From NCBI RefSeq assembly GCF_019711195.1, contig NZ_CP081299.1, positions 4,376,001-4,440,000 on the forward strand: a stretch of 64,000 bases of DNA. The letters run 5' to 3'. A program made the position numbers and the translations under genes. Source of the DNA: Dyadobacter sp. NIV53 (GTDB lineage: Bacteria > Bacteroidota > Bacteroidia > Cytophagales > Spirosomataceae). Below, piece after piece: positions 1-8,350 of the stretch (the stretch's first letter is position 1; the number at the start of each line of letters is the position of its first letter). Under the pieces are notes generated by a model. The model made no database searches and was not told where the DNA came from. It saw only the letters and a program-made list of their open reading frames with translations.

Positions 1-237
1 GACTGTACGATATCAGTTAAGGATAACGGAATCGGGTTTGATGCTGTGTACGATGAAAAAATATTCTCATTGTTTCAAAGGCTGAATACAAAAGACAAAT
101 ATGAGGGCTCGGGAATAGGACTGGCCATAACCAAAAAGATAATTGATAAACACAACGGCAGAATAACCGCTGTCAGCAAAGAGGGAGAGGGTTCAGAATT
201 TATTATTAACTTGCCGCTGCGACAGAATAAATTCTAA
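1..237 (+). CDS. Sensor histidine kinase, C-terminal ATPase end (partial)
   Basis: Only the 3' end of the gene is present; the reading frame is open to base 1. The visible part is the end of a GHKL (HATPase_c) domain: a G1 box (DNGIGF), an F box (FSLFQRL) and a G2 box (GSGIGLAITKKI), followed by the usual last strand ending in FIINLP. The sensor part, the phospho-accepting His and the N box lie upstream of the window. It would autophosphorylate on His and pass phosphate to a receiver. The receiver gene starts 5 bp after the stop, so the two probably form a two-component pair. The stimulus cannot be told from this fragment. Confidence 0.9.
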   Translation, partial: DCTISVKDNGIGFDAVYDEKIFSLFQRLNTKDKYEGSGIGLAITKKIIDKHNGRITAVSKEGEGSEFIINLPLRQNKF

Positions 238-241
238 AAAC

Positions 242-649
242 ATGACCTCTTCTTTATCTCTCAAAAAAATATTATTAGCAGATGATGACGGAGACGATCG
301 ATGGTTTTTTCTGGATTTTTTGAAAAACCGGGCTGATATAGTTATACTTTCAAGTGTAACCAACGGTGCCGAACTCATTGCTTATCTGGAAGCTATTAAA
401 AATGAGATTGATTTTCCGCATTTGATCATTCTGGACCAGAATATGCCTAAACTGAACGGGAAAGAAACATTGTCTGCACTGAGAGCTGATACAAGATACA
501 ATAAAATTGATATCGTCATTTATTCCACTTATGCTGATCAGAAGCTTATTCAGGAATGTACCGGTTTGGGTGCAATCATGGTATTGGCCAAACCGGTTTC
601 CTTTGAAGGATATAACCAAATGATCAGTAGTATTCTAAGTGTAATCTGA
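242..649 (+). CDS. Single-domain response regulator (CheY-like receiver)
   Basis: A 135-residue stand-alone receiver domain. The acidic pocket is at D14-D16 (LLADDDGDD), the phospho-acceptor is Asp65 (LIILDQNMP), the switch Ser/Thr is in IVIYST near residue 95, and the invariant Lys is K117 in AKPVS. No DNA-binding or enzymatic output domain follows, so it probably acts by protein-protein contact or as a phosphorelay intermediate. It starts 5 bp after the histidine kinase fragment, which is the likely phosphodonor. This type is common next to hybrid or phytochrome-like kinases in Bacteroidota. Confidence 0.92.
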   Translation: MTSSLSLKKILLADDDGDDRWFFLDFLKNRADIVILSSVTNGAELIAYLEAIKNEIDFPHLIILDQNMPKLNGKETLSALRADTRYNKIDIVIYSTYADQKLIQECTGLGAIMVLAKPVSFEGYNQMISSILSVI

Positions 650-663
650 CACCGTTAATTACT

Positions 664-1614
664 TTATACGACATTCTGTGGTTTCCCATTCATGAATGCT
701 TCGAGATTATCAGCTGTCATTTGTAATAATCGTTTTCTGGCCTCAAATGAAGCCCACGCAATATGCGGCGTTATAACACAATTAGGTGCAATTAGCAACG
801 GATTGTCCTGAGTTGGAGGCTCACCGGAAAGTACATCCAGCCCTGCTCCGGCGATCACATTATTTTGCAGCGCTTCGGCCAGGTCTGTTTCATTGATCAG
901 GGGCCCTCTGCCGGTATTCAATAGAAATGCACTGGATTTCATTTGGGAAAGCGTTTCAGCATTGATAATTTCTCTGGTTTCCTCTGTCAAAGGACAATGC
1001 AGACTGATCACATCACTTTGCCGGAACAGGTTTTCCAGTGTAACCATTTCTATATCAGGGTTCTTTGTATGCTCCGGGTTTTTCCTGTAGGCAATTACTT
1101 TCATCCCAAAAGCCAGTGCAATTTGTGCTACCTGGGATCCGATATCTCCCAATCCAATCAAACCCATGGTTTTTTCTGCCAGTTCAATTAATGGGCTTTT
1201 GGAGTAACTGAAATCTTCGGAAGCTACCCATTCACCACGAAAAACGCTTTGACTATGTGTTTCAATCCGGTTTGTTAAAGCCAGCAGCATAGCAAAAGTA
1301 TGCTGAGCCACAGAAGCCGGGCCATAAGCCTTCACATTGGTAACCGTAATTCCATGTTTCCGTGCTGCCTGAATATCAATATTATTGTAACCGGTAGCTT
1401 CCACACCGATGTATTTAAGTTTGGGTAGCTGATCCAGTATTGCCTCGGACAGTACTACTTTATTGACCATCAACACATCTGCTTCGAAAGCACGTTCTAC
1501 AATCTGATCAGGTGAAGAGCGGTCGTAAATGGTAATAGCGCCTAAGCGATGGAAAGGCGCCCAATCCAGGTCACCCGGATTCAATGTGTAACCGTCAAGA
1601 ATTACAATGTTCAT
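664..1614 (-). CDS. D-2-hydroxyacid dehydrogenase (NAD-dependent)
   Basis: A 316-residue member of the D-isomer-specific 2-hydroxyacid dehydrogenase family, which interconverts 2-oxoacids and D-2-hydroxyacids with NAD(P)H. The Rossmann motif GLGDIG is at residues 154-159. The catalytic triad is Arg236 (LLNTGRG), Glu265 (LSGEPP) and His284 (ITPHIAW). Length is normal. The sequence resembles the glycerate/hydroxypyruvate reductase branch, but substrate cannot be fixed from sequence. Its ATG overlaps the stop of the upstream EthD-family gene by 4 bp (ATGA), so the two are probably translationally coupled. Confidence 0.9.
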   Translation of the reverse strand: MNIVILDGYTLNPGDLDWAPFHRLGAITIYDRSSPDQIVERAFEADVLMVNKVVLSEAILDQLPKLKYIGVEATGYNNIDIQAARKHGITVTNVKAYGPASVAQHTFAMLLALTNRIETHSQSVFRGEWVASEDFSYSKSPLIELAEKTMGLIGLGDIGSQVAQIALAFGMKVIAYRKNPEHTKNPDIEMVTLENLFRQSDVISLHCPLTEETREIINAETLSQMKSSAFLLNTGRGPLINETDLAEALQNNVIAGAGLDVLSGEPPTQDNPLLIAPNCVITPHIAWASFEARKRLLQMTADNLEAFMNGKPQNVV

Positions 1615-1931
1615 AAACCGTCATATACTTTACTAACCTGCATGGAAGGAACAACACTTGTGAAAGTTGGAATATCAGATATGAGTTCCATACCATGTTT
1701 ATCCATTGCTTTTTCAAGCGTTTCAGGATCAGGGAAGAATAATCCGCAAATAACAGTATACGTGGCGTCCGTACCAGGAGCGGCGCCTGCAATTCCTTCT
1801 TCAATTTCAACTTTTATCAGACCTTCCGGCCCCAGCAAATTCTTTACCAGGGGTGTATGGGTATTGATATAATAATCAAAGTCAAAATTGTCAGCTGCGC
1901 TTTTTGGATATAGAACTGTTATTTTAAACAT
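1611..1931 (-). CDS. EthD family protein
   Basis: A 106-residue ferredoxin-like (dimeric alpha/beta barrel) protein. The N-terminus MFKITVLYPKS and the segment FDFDYYINTHTPLV fit the EthD family signature with its conserved H-x-P near residue 30. EthD was named from ETBE degradation operons, but most members have no assigned reaction. It is the first gene of a two-gene minus-strand unit with the dehydrogenase, overlapping by 4 bp. A role in the same small-molecule conversion is inference. Confidence 0.82.
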   Translation of the reverse strand: MFKITVLYPKSAADNFDFDYYINTHTPLVKNLLGPEGLIKVEIEEGIAGAAPGTDATYTVICGLFFPDPETLEKAMDKHGMELISDIPTFTSVVPSMQVSKVYDGL

Positions 1932-1985
1932 GTTTTTGATTTGATAAGGTCAGGAAAATATTCAGGTTTAAAGCTAAGGATTTTT

Positions 1986-2116
1986 CTGATAGCGCGAACG
2001 TCCCGTTCGTGATTACTATTTTCAGGCCTCTGGCCTGTTCATGTTTTTTAAAGTTATATAGATTAGGCCGGAAGCCTGAAAATAAATAATCACGAACGGG
2101 ACGTTCGCGCTATCAG
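1986..2116. repeat. 131-bp imperfect palindrome, MITE/REP-like
   Basis: Two arms of about 50 bp (1986-2035 and 2066-2116) are near-perfect reverse complements. Each has an outer core of the type AGCGCGAACGTCCCGTTCGT and an inner TTCAGGC..GGCC block. They are separated by about 30 bp of AT-rich loop. It lies between the divergent starts of the EthD gene and the 119-aa gene. There is no coding capacity. The shape suits a non-autonomous REP/MITE mobilised in trans by a RAYT-type transposase, though no transposase is in the window. Confidence 0.75.
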
Positions 2117-2260
2117 GGTAACTTTTTCAATACCAGTATAATTCTGACCTGACCATTTGATAAGTTTTCAGACCGCTTTATTAAATGGTTTTTTTTACTT
2201 TATCGATATTACTAAATTTATTTAACACTTTTCAATGTATGATCTAAACGTTTTTCAGTA

Positions 2261-2620
2261 ATGGCAGAACGTAAAACAATTACAGTTGATACTACTTTCG
2301 GGGAATCAGATTCATGGTTTACCATTTCGATAAAAAATGGTCTGCAATGGAATCTGGATTTGAAAGTAAAACACGTAAGTATATCAAAGGAGGCATCAGA
2401 TACAACGTACAGAATTGTCTTACGTCCTGATTTTGCAGCATTTGAGGGAGTTTTTTTTCCTATACAGATCATCGCTGAACTTAATATTGAAACTGACGAA
2501 GAAAGCCTTGATCTTTTTGTAGAAAGCGGAACCCGGGGTTCTCTTATAATTAAGAGCAATATTGGGTCTCACGAATATAATATACAGAGAACAAGTGAAG
2601 AGTTTACTCTGGCTATTTAA
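2261..2620 (+). CDS. Hypothetical protein, beta-rich, 119 aa
   Basis: I do not recognise the family. The translation has no signal peptide or membrane segment. It alternates hydrophobic and polar residues in short strands (WFTISIKNG, TYRIVLRP, GSLIIKSN), suggesting a small cytosolic beta-sandwich. It was preferred over the overlapping minus-strand frame (2218-2559) because its composition is protein-like and it has balanced acidic and basic residues. No clear ribosome-binding site precedes the ATG. It stands alone between the palindromic repeat and a minus-strand terminator. Confidence 0.6.
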   Translation: MAERKTITVDTTFGESDSWFTISIKNGLQWNLDLKVKHVSISKEASDTTYRIVLRPDFAAFEGVFFPIQIIAELNIETDEESLDLFVESGTRGSLIIKSNIGSHEYNIQRTSEEFTLAI

Positions 2621-2640
2621 TAAAAGATCACGAGGTGGTC

Positions 2641-2672
2641 AAAAAAAGGCACCTATCCGAAGAACAGGTGCC
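2641..2672 (-). terminator. Rho-independent terminator for the beta-helix lipoprotein gene
   Basis: A 7-bp stem (GGCACCT/AGGTGCC, 2648-2654 with 2666-2672). Read on the minus strand, it is followed by seven T. It lies 43 bp beyond the stop of the minus-strand gene ending at 2715. Confidence 0.8.
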
Positions 2673-2714
2673 ACATTTAGGTTAATTATAACTCCATCAA
2701 ATTAAAAACTGAGA

Positions 2715-4307
2715 TCAGCCTGGTCCCTGCGATCCGCCGGCATTGGTAACCATGCTGCTGGTTGTAAAGGTTTTGGATTGGGTTCCGGTTGTGTAAGTAC
2801 CGCTTGTGTATAAGCCATTAAGAACTGTTCCATTGGCTACACTTCCTCCCGTATAAACGGTGTAAGTCTGTCCGGTTTTCATTTTAGGGCTCGAAAACAA
2901 CATCGTTGTGTAGGTCTTCGGGATCAGGAATGTTAATGTTTCAGTTCCATCAGCGGACTGAATACTGATCAGCTGATTGGCCGTTCCTCCACCAAGTATT
3001 ACCGAAGGCTGCGTGCTTACACTTGCTGTTGGCGAACTGGTAGCTCCGCCAATACCCACCATAATACCGCCTGTTATTTTAAATGTATTTCTGTCACAGT
3101 CAAAACCTTCTTCGGGAGAAGCAGCACCGACTGCAACAATTTTTCCTCCCGTAATGGTGATCTTACCATTGGAATCAATTCCGTCATTCCCGGTGCTGTA
3201 AGCATATATATTACCACCATTGATATAGATAAATGTACCAGCATTTAATCCATCGTCAGGAGTTTTGGTGGTAATAGTACCATTGTTGATGGTAAGGACA
3301 CTTTTGCTTTCAATACCTTCTCCTGCGGATGAAGTTACATTAATCGTACCTCCGTTGATGGTCAGGTAAGGATCAATTGTTGTGTCAGTATCGTAAGAAG
3401 CGGATATTCCCTTGTCTGCCACGCTGATTGTAAATGTACCGTTGTTAATCACTATATATCCTTCATCACATTGGATCCCGTCTCCGGAAGTTGTGATATT
3501 TATTACACCACCGTCTGCTATAAAAGCGTCTTTCGTATGGATTCCGTCTGATGCAGCGCCTGTTACAGTGATGTTTCCGCTGATAATACGAACATAATCA
3601 TCGCTGGCAACAGCATGTTTGTAATTTCCTTTTACGCTAAGACTTCCGTTTCCGCTGAATATCAGCTGCCCTTCGCTGAAAAACGTGCCCTTCATATCTT
3701 CTGTACCGCTGGCTGTATAGGCTGACCCGTCTGTCAATGTATTAGTCGTATTGTCGTTCAGGACTACAAACGCTCTTTTACCGGATTGAATGTTGATCGC
3801 CGGTCCGTCAGCATTTGTAATATTTACGCCGTTTAAGGTAAGCTTAAATTTTTTATCACTGTATACTTTCACAGAACCGTTTGCAGTTGTACCGGACAAA
3901 ATATATTCAACTTCGGCAACGCCAGAGTTGATGATCACATCCCCGTTGGTTTCAGTAATGGTCACTCCGCTGGCTGACAAAGGATTGGTGATCGTTACAG
4001 TAGTTCCAAACGTAATGGTTACAACCGAAGAAAACGTAGAATTTGCCAATAAATCATCTTCATCGGCGGCGGTATCTGTATTCCCTTCCGGCGTTGCGGA
4101 TGAAGTAGTCGTACTGTCGATGGTAACAGTTCCGCCGGTGGTTGTCCCTCCTCCGGCTATGATATCATCGTCATCGTCTTTAGAACAGGAAACAAGTAAA
4201 ACCAACAACAGTAAGCTAAATATACCTGTACCTATTTTGTGTATGGAGAATCCTGATAAAAAACTGCTTTTTAATACAGTTTCTGAAAAGCTGAAAGAAA
4301 ATGCCAT
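2715..4307 (-). CDS. Cthe_2159-like beta-helix carbohydrate-binding lipoprotein
   Basis: A 530-residue exported protein. A hydrophobic stretch ends in LLVLLVSC, giving a lipobox Cys at residue 41, followed by an Asp run (CSKDDDDD) and a Thr/Gly-rich linker. The rest is a repetitive right-handed beta-helix with many turns of the form I-x-I-x-x-G-x-I (ITINNGTI, LTINGGTI, ITITGGKI) and conserved GI/GD positions (SDGIHTK, GDGIQCD, GNDGIDS). This fits the carbohydrate-binding family typified by Cthe_2159, whose members bind acidic polysaccharide or cellulose. Surface glycan binding is inferred. The ATG overlaps the 3' end of the VOC gene, but that gene's true stop is probably earlier. Confidence 0.8.
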   Translation of the reverse strand: MAFSFSFSETVLKSSFLSGFSIHKIGTGIFSLLLLVLLVSCSKDDDDDIIAGGGTTTGGTVTIDSTTTSSATPEGNTDTAADEDDLLANSTFSSVVTITFGTTVTITNPLSASGVTITETNGDVIINSGVAEVEYILSGTTANGSVKVYSDKKFKLTLNGVNITNADGPAINIQSGKRAFVVLNDNTTNTLTDGSAYTASGTEDMKGTFFSEGQLIFSGNGSLSVKGNYKHAVASDDYVRIISGNITVTGAASDGIHTKDAFIADGGVINITTSGDGIQCDEGYIVINNGTFTISVADKGISASYDTDTTIDPYLTINGGTINVTSSAGEGIESKSVLTINNGTITTKTPDDGLNAGTFIYINGGNIYAYSTGNDGIDSNGKITITGGKIVAVGAASPEEGFDCDRNTFKITGGIMVGIGGATSSPTASVSTQPSVILGGGTANQLISIQSADGTETLTFLIPKTYTTMLFSSPKMKTGQTYTVYTGGSVANGTVLNGLYTSGTYTTGTQSKTFTTSSMVTNAGGSQGPG

Positions 4308-4830
4308 CTTTTATAATTGGTGTTTTGCTAATGTGTAAATACTTCTTTACTGCCATACGCATACACCCATAATAATGATGCAACCTAAGATCACTTCTTT
4401 TTTCATTCATTTCAATCAGATATCCATCCGGGTCTGCAAAATAGATCTGAACGGCGCCATCAAAACGTACCTGTTTGTGGAATACAATTTTGCGTGCAGT
4501 CAAAAACTTTTCGGCACCAGCAATTGAGTTGACAAATATGGCAAAATGGCTTCCGTTCTTATCATTGACTATAGGTGTTGTACGGCCTGCAAGCAGGTGT
4601 ATCATTTGTCCGTTACCGGTGCTGAACCAACCTCTGATCGCTTTCAGGCTATCAGGGACTTCAACTGGTGTTAATCCGATTGTATTTTTATAAAAATCCA
4701 CACTGGCCGGAATGTCCTTTACCTGCAAAGCCAAATGATTCAGGCTTGCAAAACCAAGAGTAGCAGGGATTTCCTGTGCCATCAGATTTGAACCAGTCAG
4801 GATCAGGAATAAAATAAATAGCTTTTTCAT
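4216..4830 (-). CDS. VOC (glyoxalase-fold) exported protein; displaced stop
   Basis: A signal peptide (MKKLFILFLILTGSNLMAQ) precedes one glyoxalase/bleomycin-resistance domain. Probable metal ligands are His32 (NHLALQV), His78 (MIHLL), His95 (SHFAIF) and Glu140 (YLIEMNE). The family normally ends just after the last ligand. Here about 60 unlike, basic residues follow and overlap the next gene by 92 bp. At 4398-4403 there is a run of six T (A on the coding strand). A seventh base would give ..NEKKK and a stop at about 4391, so the native gene is probably 4391-4830. The reaction is unknown. Confidence 0.78.
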   Translation of the reverse strand: MKKLFILFLILTGSNLMAQEIPATLGFASLNHLALQVKDIPASVDFYKNTIGLTPVEVPDSLKAIRGWFSTGNGQMIHLLAGRTTPIVNDKNGSHFAIFVNSIAGAEKFLTARKIVFHKQVRFDGAVQIYFADPDGYLIEMNEKRSDLRLHHYYGCMRMAVKKYLHISKTPIIKDGIFFQLFRNCIKKQFFIRILHTQNRYRYI

Positions 4831-4960
4831 GTTTAATGATAAATTTTGTAATTAAAATAATATTACGAATGTACGTATTTGTGAATCGTTTTGATGAGTG
4901 TTATAGATTTCTCCATCCAATGACGGTATGGTTCGTTCTTTTACCATCTGAAAAATGGGG

Positions 4961-5048
4961 TCAATTTTGAAAATACATAACCTCAATTTTGAAATTACAT
5001 AGAATCAGTTTTGAAAATACATAACTTCTATTTTGAAATTGCATAGAA
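4961..5048. repeat. Four tandem 22-bp AT-rich repeats
   Basis: Units at 4961-4982, 4983-5004, 5005-5026 and 5027-5048 share the core TTTTGAAA(A/T)T.CATA. Units 1 and 3 end in ACATAAC, while units 2 and 4 end in CATAGAA, so the array looks like a 44-bp dimer duplicated once. It abuts the terminator downstream of the M1 peptidase gene. There is no coding role and no variable spacers, so it is not a CRISPR. Confidence 0.85.
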
Positions 5049-5085
5049 AAGCCCTCCAAAAATGAACTTGGAAGGCTTTCTTTTC
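5048..5085 (-). terminator. Terminator after the M1 peptidase gene
   Basis: Stem AAAGCCCTCCAA (5048-5059) pairs with TTGGAAGGCTTT (5068-5079) with one mismatch. A/T tracts lie on both sides, so it may work in either direction. It sits immediately past the stop at 5097. Confidence 0.8.
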
Positions 5086-5096
5086 TTTTAATAAAC

Positions 5097-7469
5097 TTAG
5101 TTTTTCGGCTCAGTTCCGATTTTTCCCGCACCTTCTGCCTGCATTGGGTTAGGGTTCTTCCGTTGCTGCTGCTTGAATATCTGGAAACGTGTCGGTTTCG
5201 CAACTCTTGGGAAAGAATTGTTTTCAGTATCTATATCGGCAATCTGGAAATAAGGATCCAGCGTCCATTGAACCACCTTTTTCTTCGTAGTAATTACTTT
5301 ATTGATCGATGCATCGTTGAACCGCCAGATTTCAGCCGGGAAAACAGCCACGGAATCTGTACCATCTTCAAACTGCATTTTTACAATAACCGGCATGACC
5401 ACTCCGCCTTTGTTTTTAAGTGAAAGCGTATAAAAATTGGTGTTGTCCTGTACCAGCTGACGTTCGCTTTCTGAAAGTCCGGCCAGGTATTGCTCGTATT
5501 TCTGCTTGTCTGCTTCCGTCACTTTAAACGGATCATATTTGGTATAGAAATCTGCCATAGTAGAATCCTGCGCTACAACAGTTTCTGATTTTGTTGCCAA
5601 ATCGCGCTCTTTACTGATTGTACTGCCTTTTCGGGCTGCTTCCTTACGCGCCAGTTCTTTTTCGATCTGTGGATTCTGCGTATCAATACTGAACCAGTTT
5701 ACACTAACCAGATCCTGATCCACAGGTTCGACACCATAAAACCATCCTTTCCAGAACCAGTCAAGGTCAACTCCTGAGGCATCTTCCAGTGTTCTGAAAA
5801 AATCAGATGGCGTAGGGCTCTTGAATTTCCAGCGGGTTGCATATTCCTTAAACGCATAATCAAAAAGCTCACGTCCCATAACGGTTTCACGCAGAATGTT
5901 CAGTGCCGTAGCAGGTTTTGCATAAGCATTAGGCCCGAGCCCGATTACATTTTCGGCTGAACTCATGATCGGGGAAAGTACCGACGGATCGGACGACATA
6001 TAGTCTGTGATCTGGTTAGGCTCACCACGGCGTGTCGGGAAATTGTAATCCCATTCTTTTTCAGCTAAATACTGGCAGAAAGTATTCAAACCTTCGTCCA
6101 TCCATGCCCACTGGCGTTCGTCGGAATTGACGATCATCGGGAAGAAATTGTGGCCGACTTCATGAATAATTACACCGATCATACCATATTTGGTTGCTTC
6201 TGAATATGTTCCGTCTTCTTCCGGACGGCCACCATTGAAGCTGATCATCGGATATTCCATTCCGCCTCCCACTGTGGAATGGCAGGAAATAGCAACAGGA
6301 TATGGATATTCAAAAGTACGGTTACCATACGATTTCAATGTATGGGCAATGGCACGGGTAGAATATTGTTCCCAAAGCGGATTACCTTCTTTTGGATAAA
6401 AAGACATACACCAGATTTTCCTGCCATTTTTATAAACATCGCTTTGCATGGCATCCCAGATAAATTTACGGCTGCTTGAAAACGCAAAGTCACGCACATT
6501 ATCAGCTTTGTAATTCCAGGTTTTCTTTCCAGGCGATTTGTTTTCACGTTTTTCTGCCTTTTCAGCTTCAGCCTGCGTTACGATCATTACAGGTGTTTTA
6601 GAAGTTTCGGCTTGTTTCAAACGTTGTTTCTGAACCGGGGAAAGTACCTGTGCCAGATTCTGGCATTCACCACTTGCTGCAACCACGTGGTCGGCAGGTA
6701 CAGTGATAGCTACTTTGTAATTACCAAATATAAGTGCGAATTCACCCTGGCCGAGGAATTGCTTGTGGTTCCAGCCATTTACATCGTCATACGGTGCAAG
6801 GCGTGGGAACCAGTGTGCGATGAAATAATTGGTATTACCGTCTTTTGGAAAAAATTCGTAACCGCTGCGTCCGTAATATTCTGTGATATTGTAACTCCAG
6901 TCAACACCAAAAACCACACTCATTCCTGGTTTCAATCCAGCCGGAAGATCAATGCGCATCATGGTATTGTTGATCGTATAAGGAAGTGCTTTGCCCGCTT
7001 TGTCTTTTACAGCAGCAATCTGGTATCCGTATTCAGTTTTGGCATCCAGATTAGATCCCCTGCCATTGTTCAGTCCCTGAAGCTGGGTAATGCTCATTCC
7101 TTTTTCATTAACAGAACCCGTCCGGGAAGTTGCTCCGATACCATCTTTTTTGAAGAGATTCTGCTCTAATTGCAGCCAGATGTATTTAAGTTCGTCAGGC
7201 GAATTGTTGAAAAAAGTAATTGTTTCAGAGCCAGTGATCTTTCTTTTGTCATCGTCCAGTTCCACTTTAATATCATAGTCTGCACGCATTTGCCAGTATT
7301 CGCGGCCTGGAGCACCGGATGCTGCACGGTACGAATTGGGAGTGGGCAATACGGTGCCTAATTGTTCAAAGCGGTCGTTCGCTTTATAATTAGGTGAAAC
7401 GGGAATCTGCTGCGCAAACGTAGTAATCGAAAACAGCAGAAACAGTAAAGGAAGAAAAGTGTTTTTCAT
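5097..7469 (-). CDS. M1 family zinc metallopeptidase (aminopeptidase N-like), exported
   Basis: Signal peptide MKNTFLPLLFLLFSITTFAQ. The start at 7469 was chosen because it places the signal peptide at the very N-terminus; a longer frame opens at 7493. Numbering from 7493, the aminopeptidase motif GGGMEYPMI is at 409-417 and the zinc site is HEVGH (His444, Glu445, His448) with Glu467 19 residues later (WMDEG), as in gluzincins. The C-terminal part resembles Bacteroidota M1 proteins of about 790 residues. It probably trims peptides in the periplasm or at the cell surface. The HupE-like gene lies 49 bp upstream on the same strand. Confidence 0.92.
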   Translation of the reverse strand: MKNTFLPLLFLLFSITTFAQQIPVSPNYKANDRFEQLGTVLPTPNSYRAASGAPGREYWQMRADYDIKVELDDDKRKITGSETITFFNNSPDELKYIWLQLEQNLFKKDGIGATSRTGSVNEKGMSITQLQGLNNGRGSNLDAKTEYGYQIAAVKDKAGKALPYTINNTMMRIDLPAGLKPGMSVVFGVDWSYNITEYYGRSGYEFFPKDGNTNYFIAHWFPRLAPYDDVNGWNHKQFLGQGEFALIFGNYKVAITVPADHVVAASGECQNLAQVLSPVQKQRLKQAETSKTPVMIVTQAEAEKAEKRENKSPGKKTWNYKADNVRDFAFSSSRKFIWDAMQSDVYKNGRKIWCMSFYPKEGNPLWEQYSTRAIAHTLKSYGNRTFEYPYPVAISCHSTVGGGMEYPMISFNGGRPEEDGTYSEATKYGMIGVIIHEVGHNFFPMIVNSDERQWAWMDEGLNTFCQYLAEKEWDYNFPTRRGEPNQITDYMSSDPSVLSPIMSSAENVIGLGPNAYAKPATALNILRETVMGRELFDYAFKEYATRWKFKSPTPSDFFRTLEDASGVDLDWFWKGWFYGVEPVDQDLVSVNWFSIDTQNPQIEKELARKEAARKGSTISKERDLATKSETVVAQDSTMADFYTKYDPFKVTEADKQKYEQYLAGLSESERQLVQDNTNFYTLSLKNKGGVVMPVIVKMQFEDGTDSVAVFPAEIWRFNDASINKVITTKKKVVQWTLDPYFQIADIDTENNSFPRVAKPTRFQIFKQQQRKNPNPMQAEGAGKIGTEPKN

Positions 7470-7518
7470 GGAATGAATAATTAAAATAAGCAATTATGGA
7501 GTCAGAATATTTAAGAAA

Positions 7519-8127
7519 TTACAGAGCGCTTTGAAAAAATTTGTTGTTAATGATCAGTGATAAGGACATACCAATTATAATCCCGGAAAGTATATTGATC
7601 CAGTTAATTTTCGGAACGCGCAGAATTTCAATCATGACAAAGGCAATTGATAAAATAATAACGACAATGATTAGCTGCCCCAGTTCCAGTCCGATATTGA
7701 ATCCTAATAGCGGAGTGAAAATAGCAGCTTCTTTACCTAACAATGCTCTCAGATAATTTGAAAAGCCAAGCCCGTGTATCAGGCCAAAAAATAAGGCAAG
7801 CGGATATCTGGCAGAAAAGGTATTCTCCTTTAATGTAAAAAGGTTCTTTTTACTTTTATGAAAGAAATTAAGTGATGCAGTGATCACAATAGTAACCGGA
7901 ATTAAAAGCTCAATAACATCAGGATTCACATGGACTATCCCCATGGTAGCCAAAGCAAGCGTGATAGAATGCCCGATTGTAAAAGCAGTTACCAGCACGA
8001 TAACCTTTTTCCAATCGACCAGTGTATATATCGTGCAAAGTGCCATAATAAACAAAATATGGTCATAACCTTTTGAATCTGTAATATGATCAAAACCCAA
8101 TTGGAGGTAAGCCTGGAACTCGGACAT
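7519..8127 (-). CDS. HupE/UreJ-type membrane protein
   Basis: A 202-residue polytopic protein with about six membrane segments. It has family-typical His-containing motifs: GFDHI and GYDHILF near the N-terminus, FTIGHSITL and FGLIHGLGF in the middle. HupE/UreJ proteins are associated with nickel or cobalt supply to metalloenzymes. This shorter branch is common in Bacteroidota, and its cargo is not established. It lies just upstream of, and in the same direction as, the M1 peptidase, so the two may form a unit. Confidence 0.85.
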   Translation of the reverse strand: MSEFQAYLQLGFDHITDSKGYDHILFIMALCTIYTLVDWKKVIVLVTAFTIGHSITLALATMGIVHVNPDVIELLIPVTIVITASLNFFHKSKKNLFTLKENTFSARYPLALFFGLIHGLGFSNYLRALLGKEAAIFTPLLGFNIGLELGQLIIVVIILSIAFVMIEILRVPKINWINILSGIIIGMSLSLIINNKFFQSAL

Positions 8128-8277
8128 TAAAGAAGAATTGAAATAAAAACTGATTAAAAATATTCGTCAGGACAAAAACTGAATCTCGAAGTTATTGTTT
8201 TCAGCGCAGGAATGCAACAATCGTTTTATAAGTCAAAATAATCATTGAATAAGTATTTTATTGAAGAAATTAAACAC

Positions 8278-8311
8278 AAAAAGACCGGAAGCAAATGCCT
8301 CCGGTCTTTTT
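8278..8311 (-). terminator. Terminator after the TIG/beta-helix lipoprotein gene
   Basis: Strong hairpin AAAAGACCGGA / TCCGGTCTTTT (about 8278-8289 with 8300-8311), T-rich on both strands, 40 bp past the stop at 8351. Confidence 0.85.
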
Positions 8312-8350
8312 AAATTCTGACACCAATTATAAGATTTTTATTTTACAAAA

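Noticed and set aside
2218..2559. Minus-strand 113-aa frame
   Set aside because: Overlaps the more protein-like plus-strand frame 2261-2620 almost entirely and has a Ser/Arg-rich shadow composition.
3790..4338. Plus-strand 182-aa frame
   Set aside because: Antisense of the beta-helix lipoprotein; its long openness comes from the repetitive Thr/Gly codons of the real gene.
4961..5048. Short CRISPR or iteron-type origin
   Set aside because: Only four AT-rich 22-bp units, no spacers, no cas or replication gene nearby.
4961..5203. Minus-strand 80-aa frame over the 22-bp repeats
   Set aside because: Runs from the M1 peptidase 3' end in another frame through the tandem repeats; the repeated peptide pattern is a product of the repeats.
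6612..7169. Plus-strand 185-aa frame
   Set aside because: Shadow of the M1 peptidase gene; Cys- and Phe-rich, no recognisable features.
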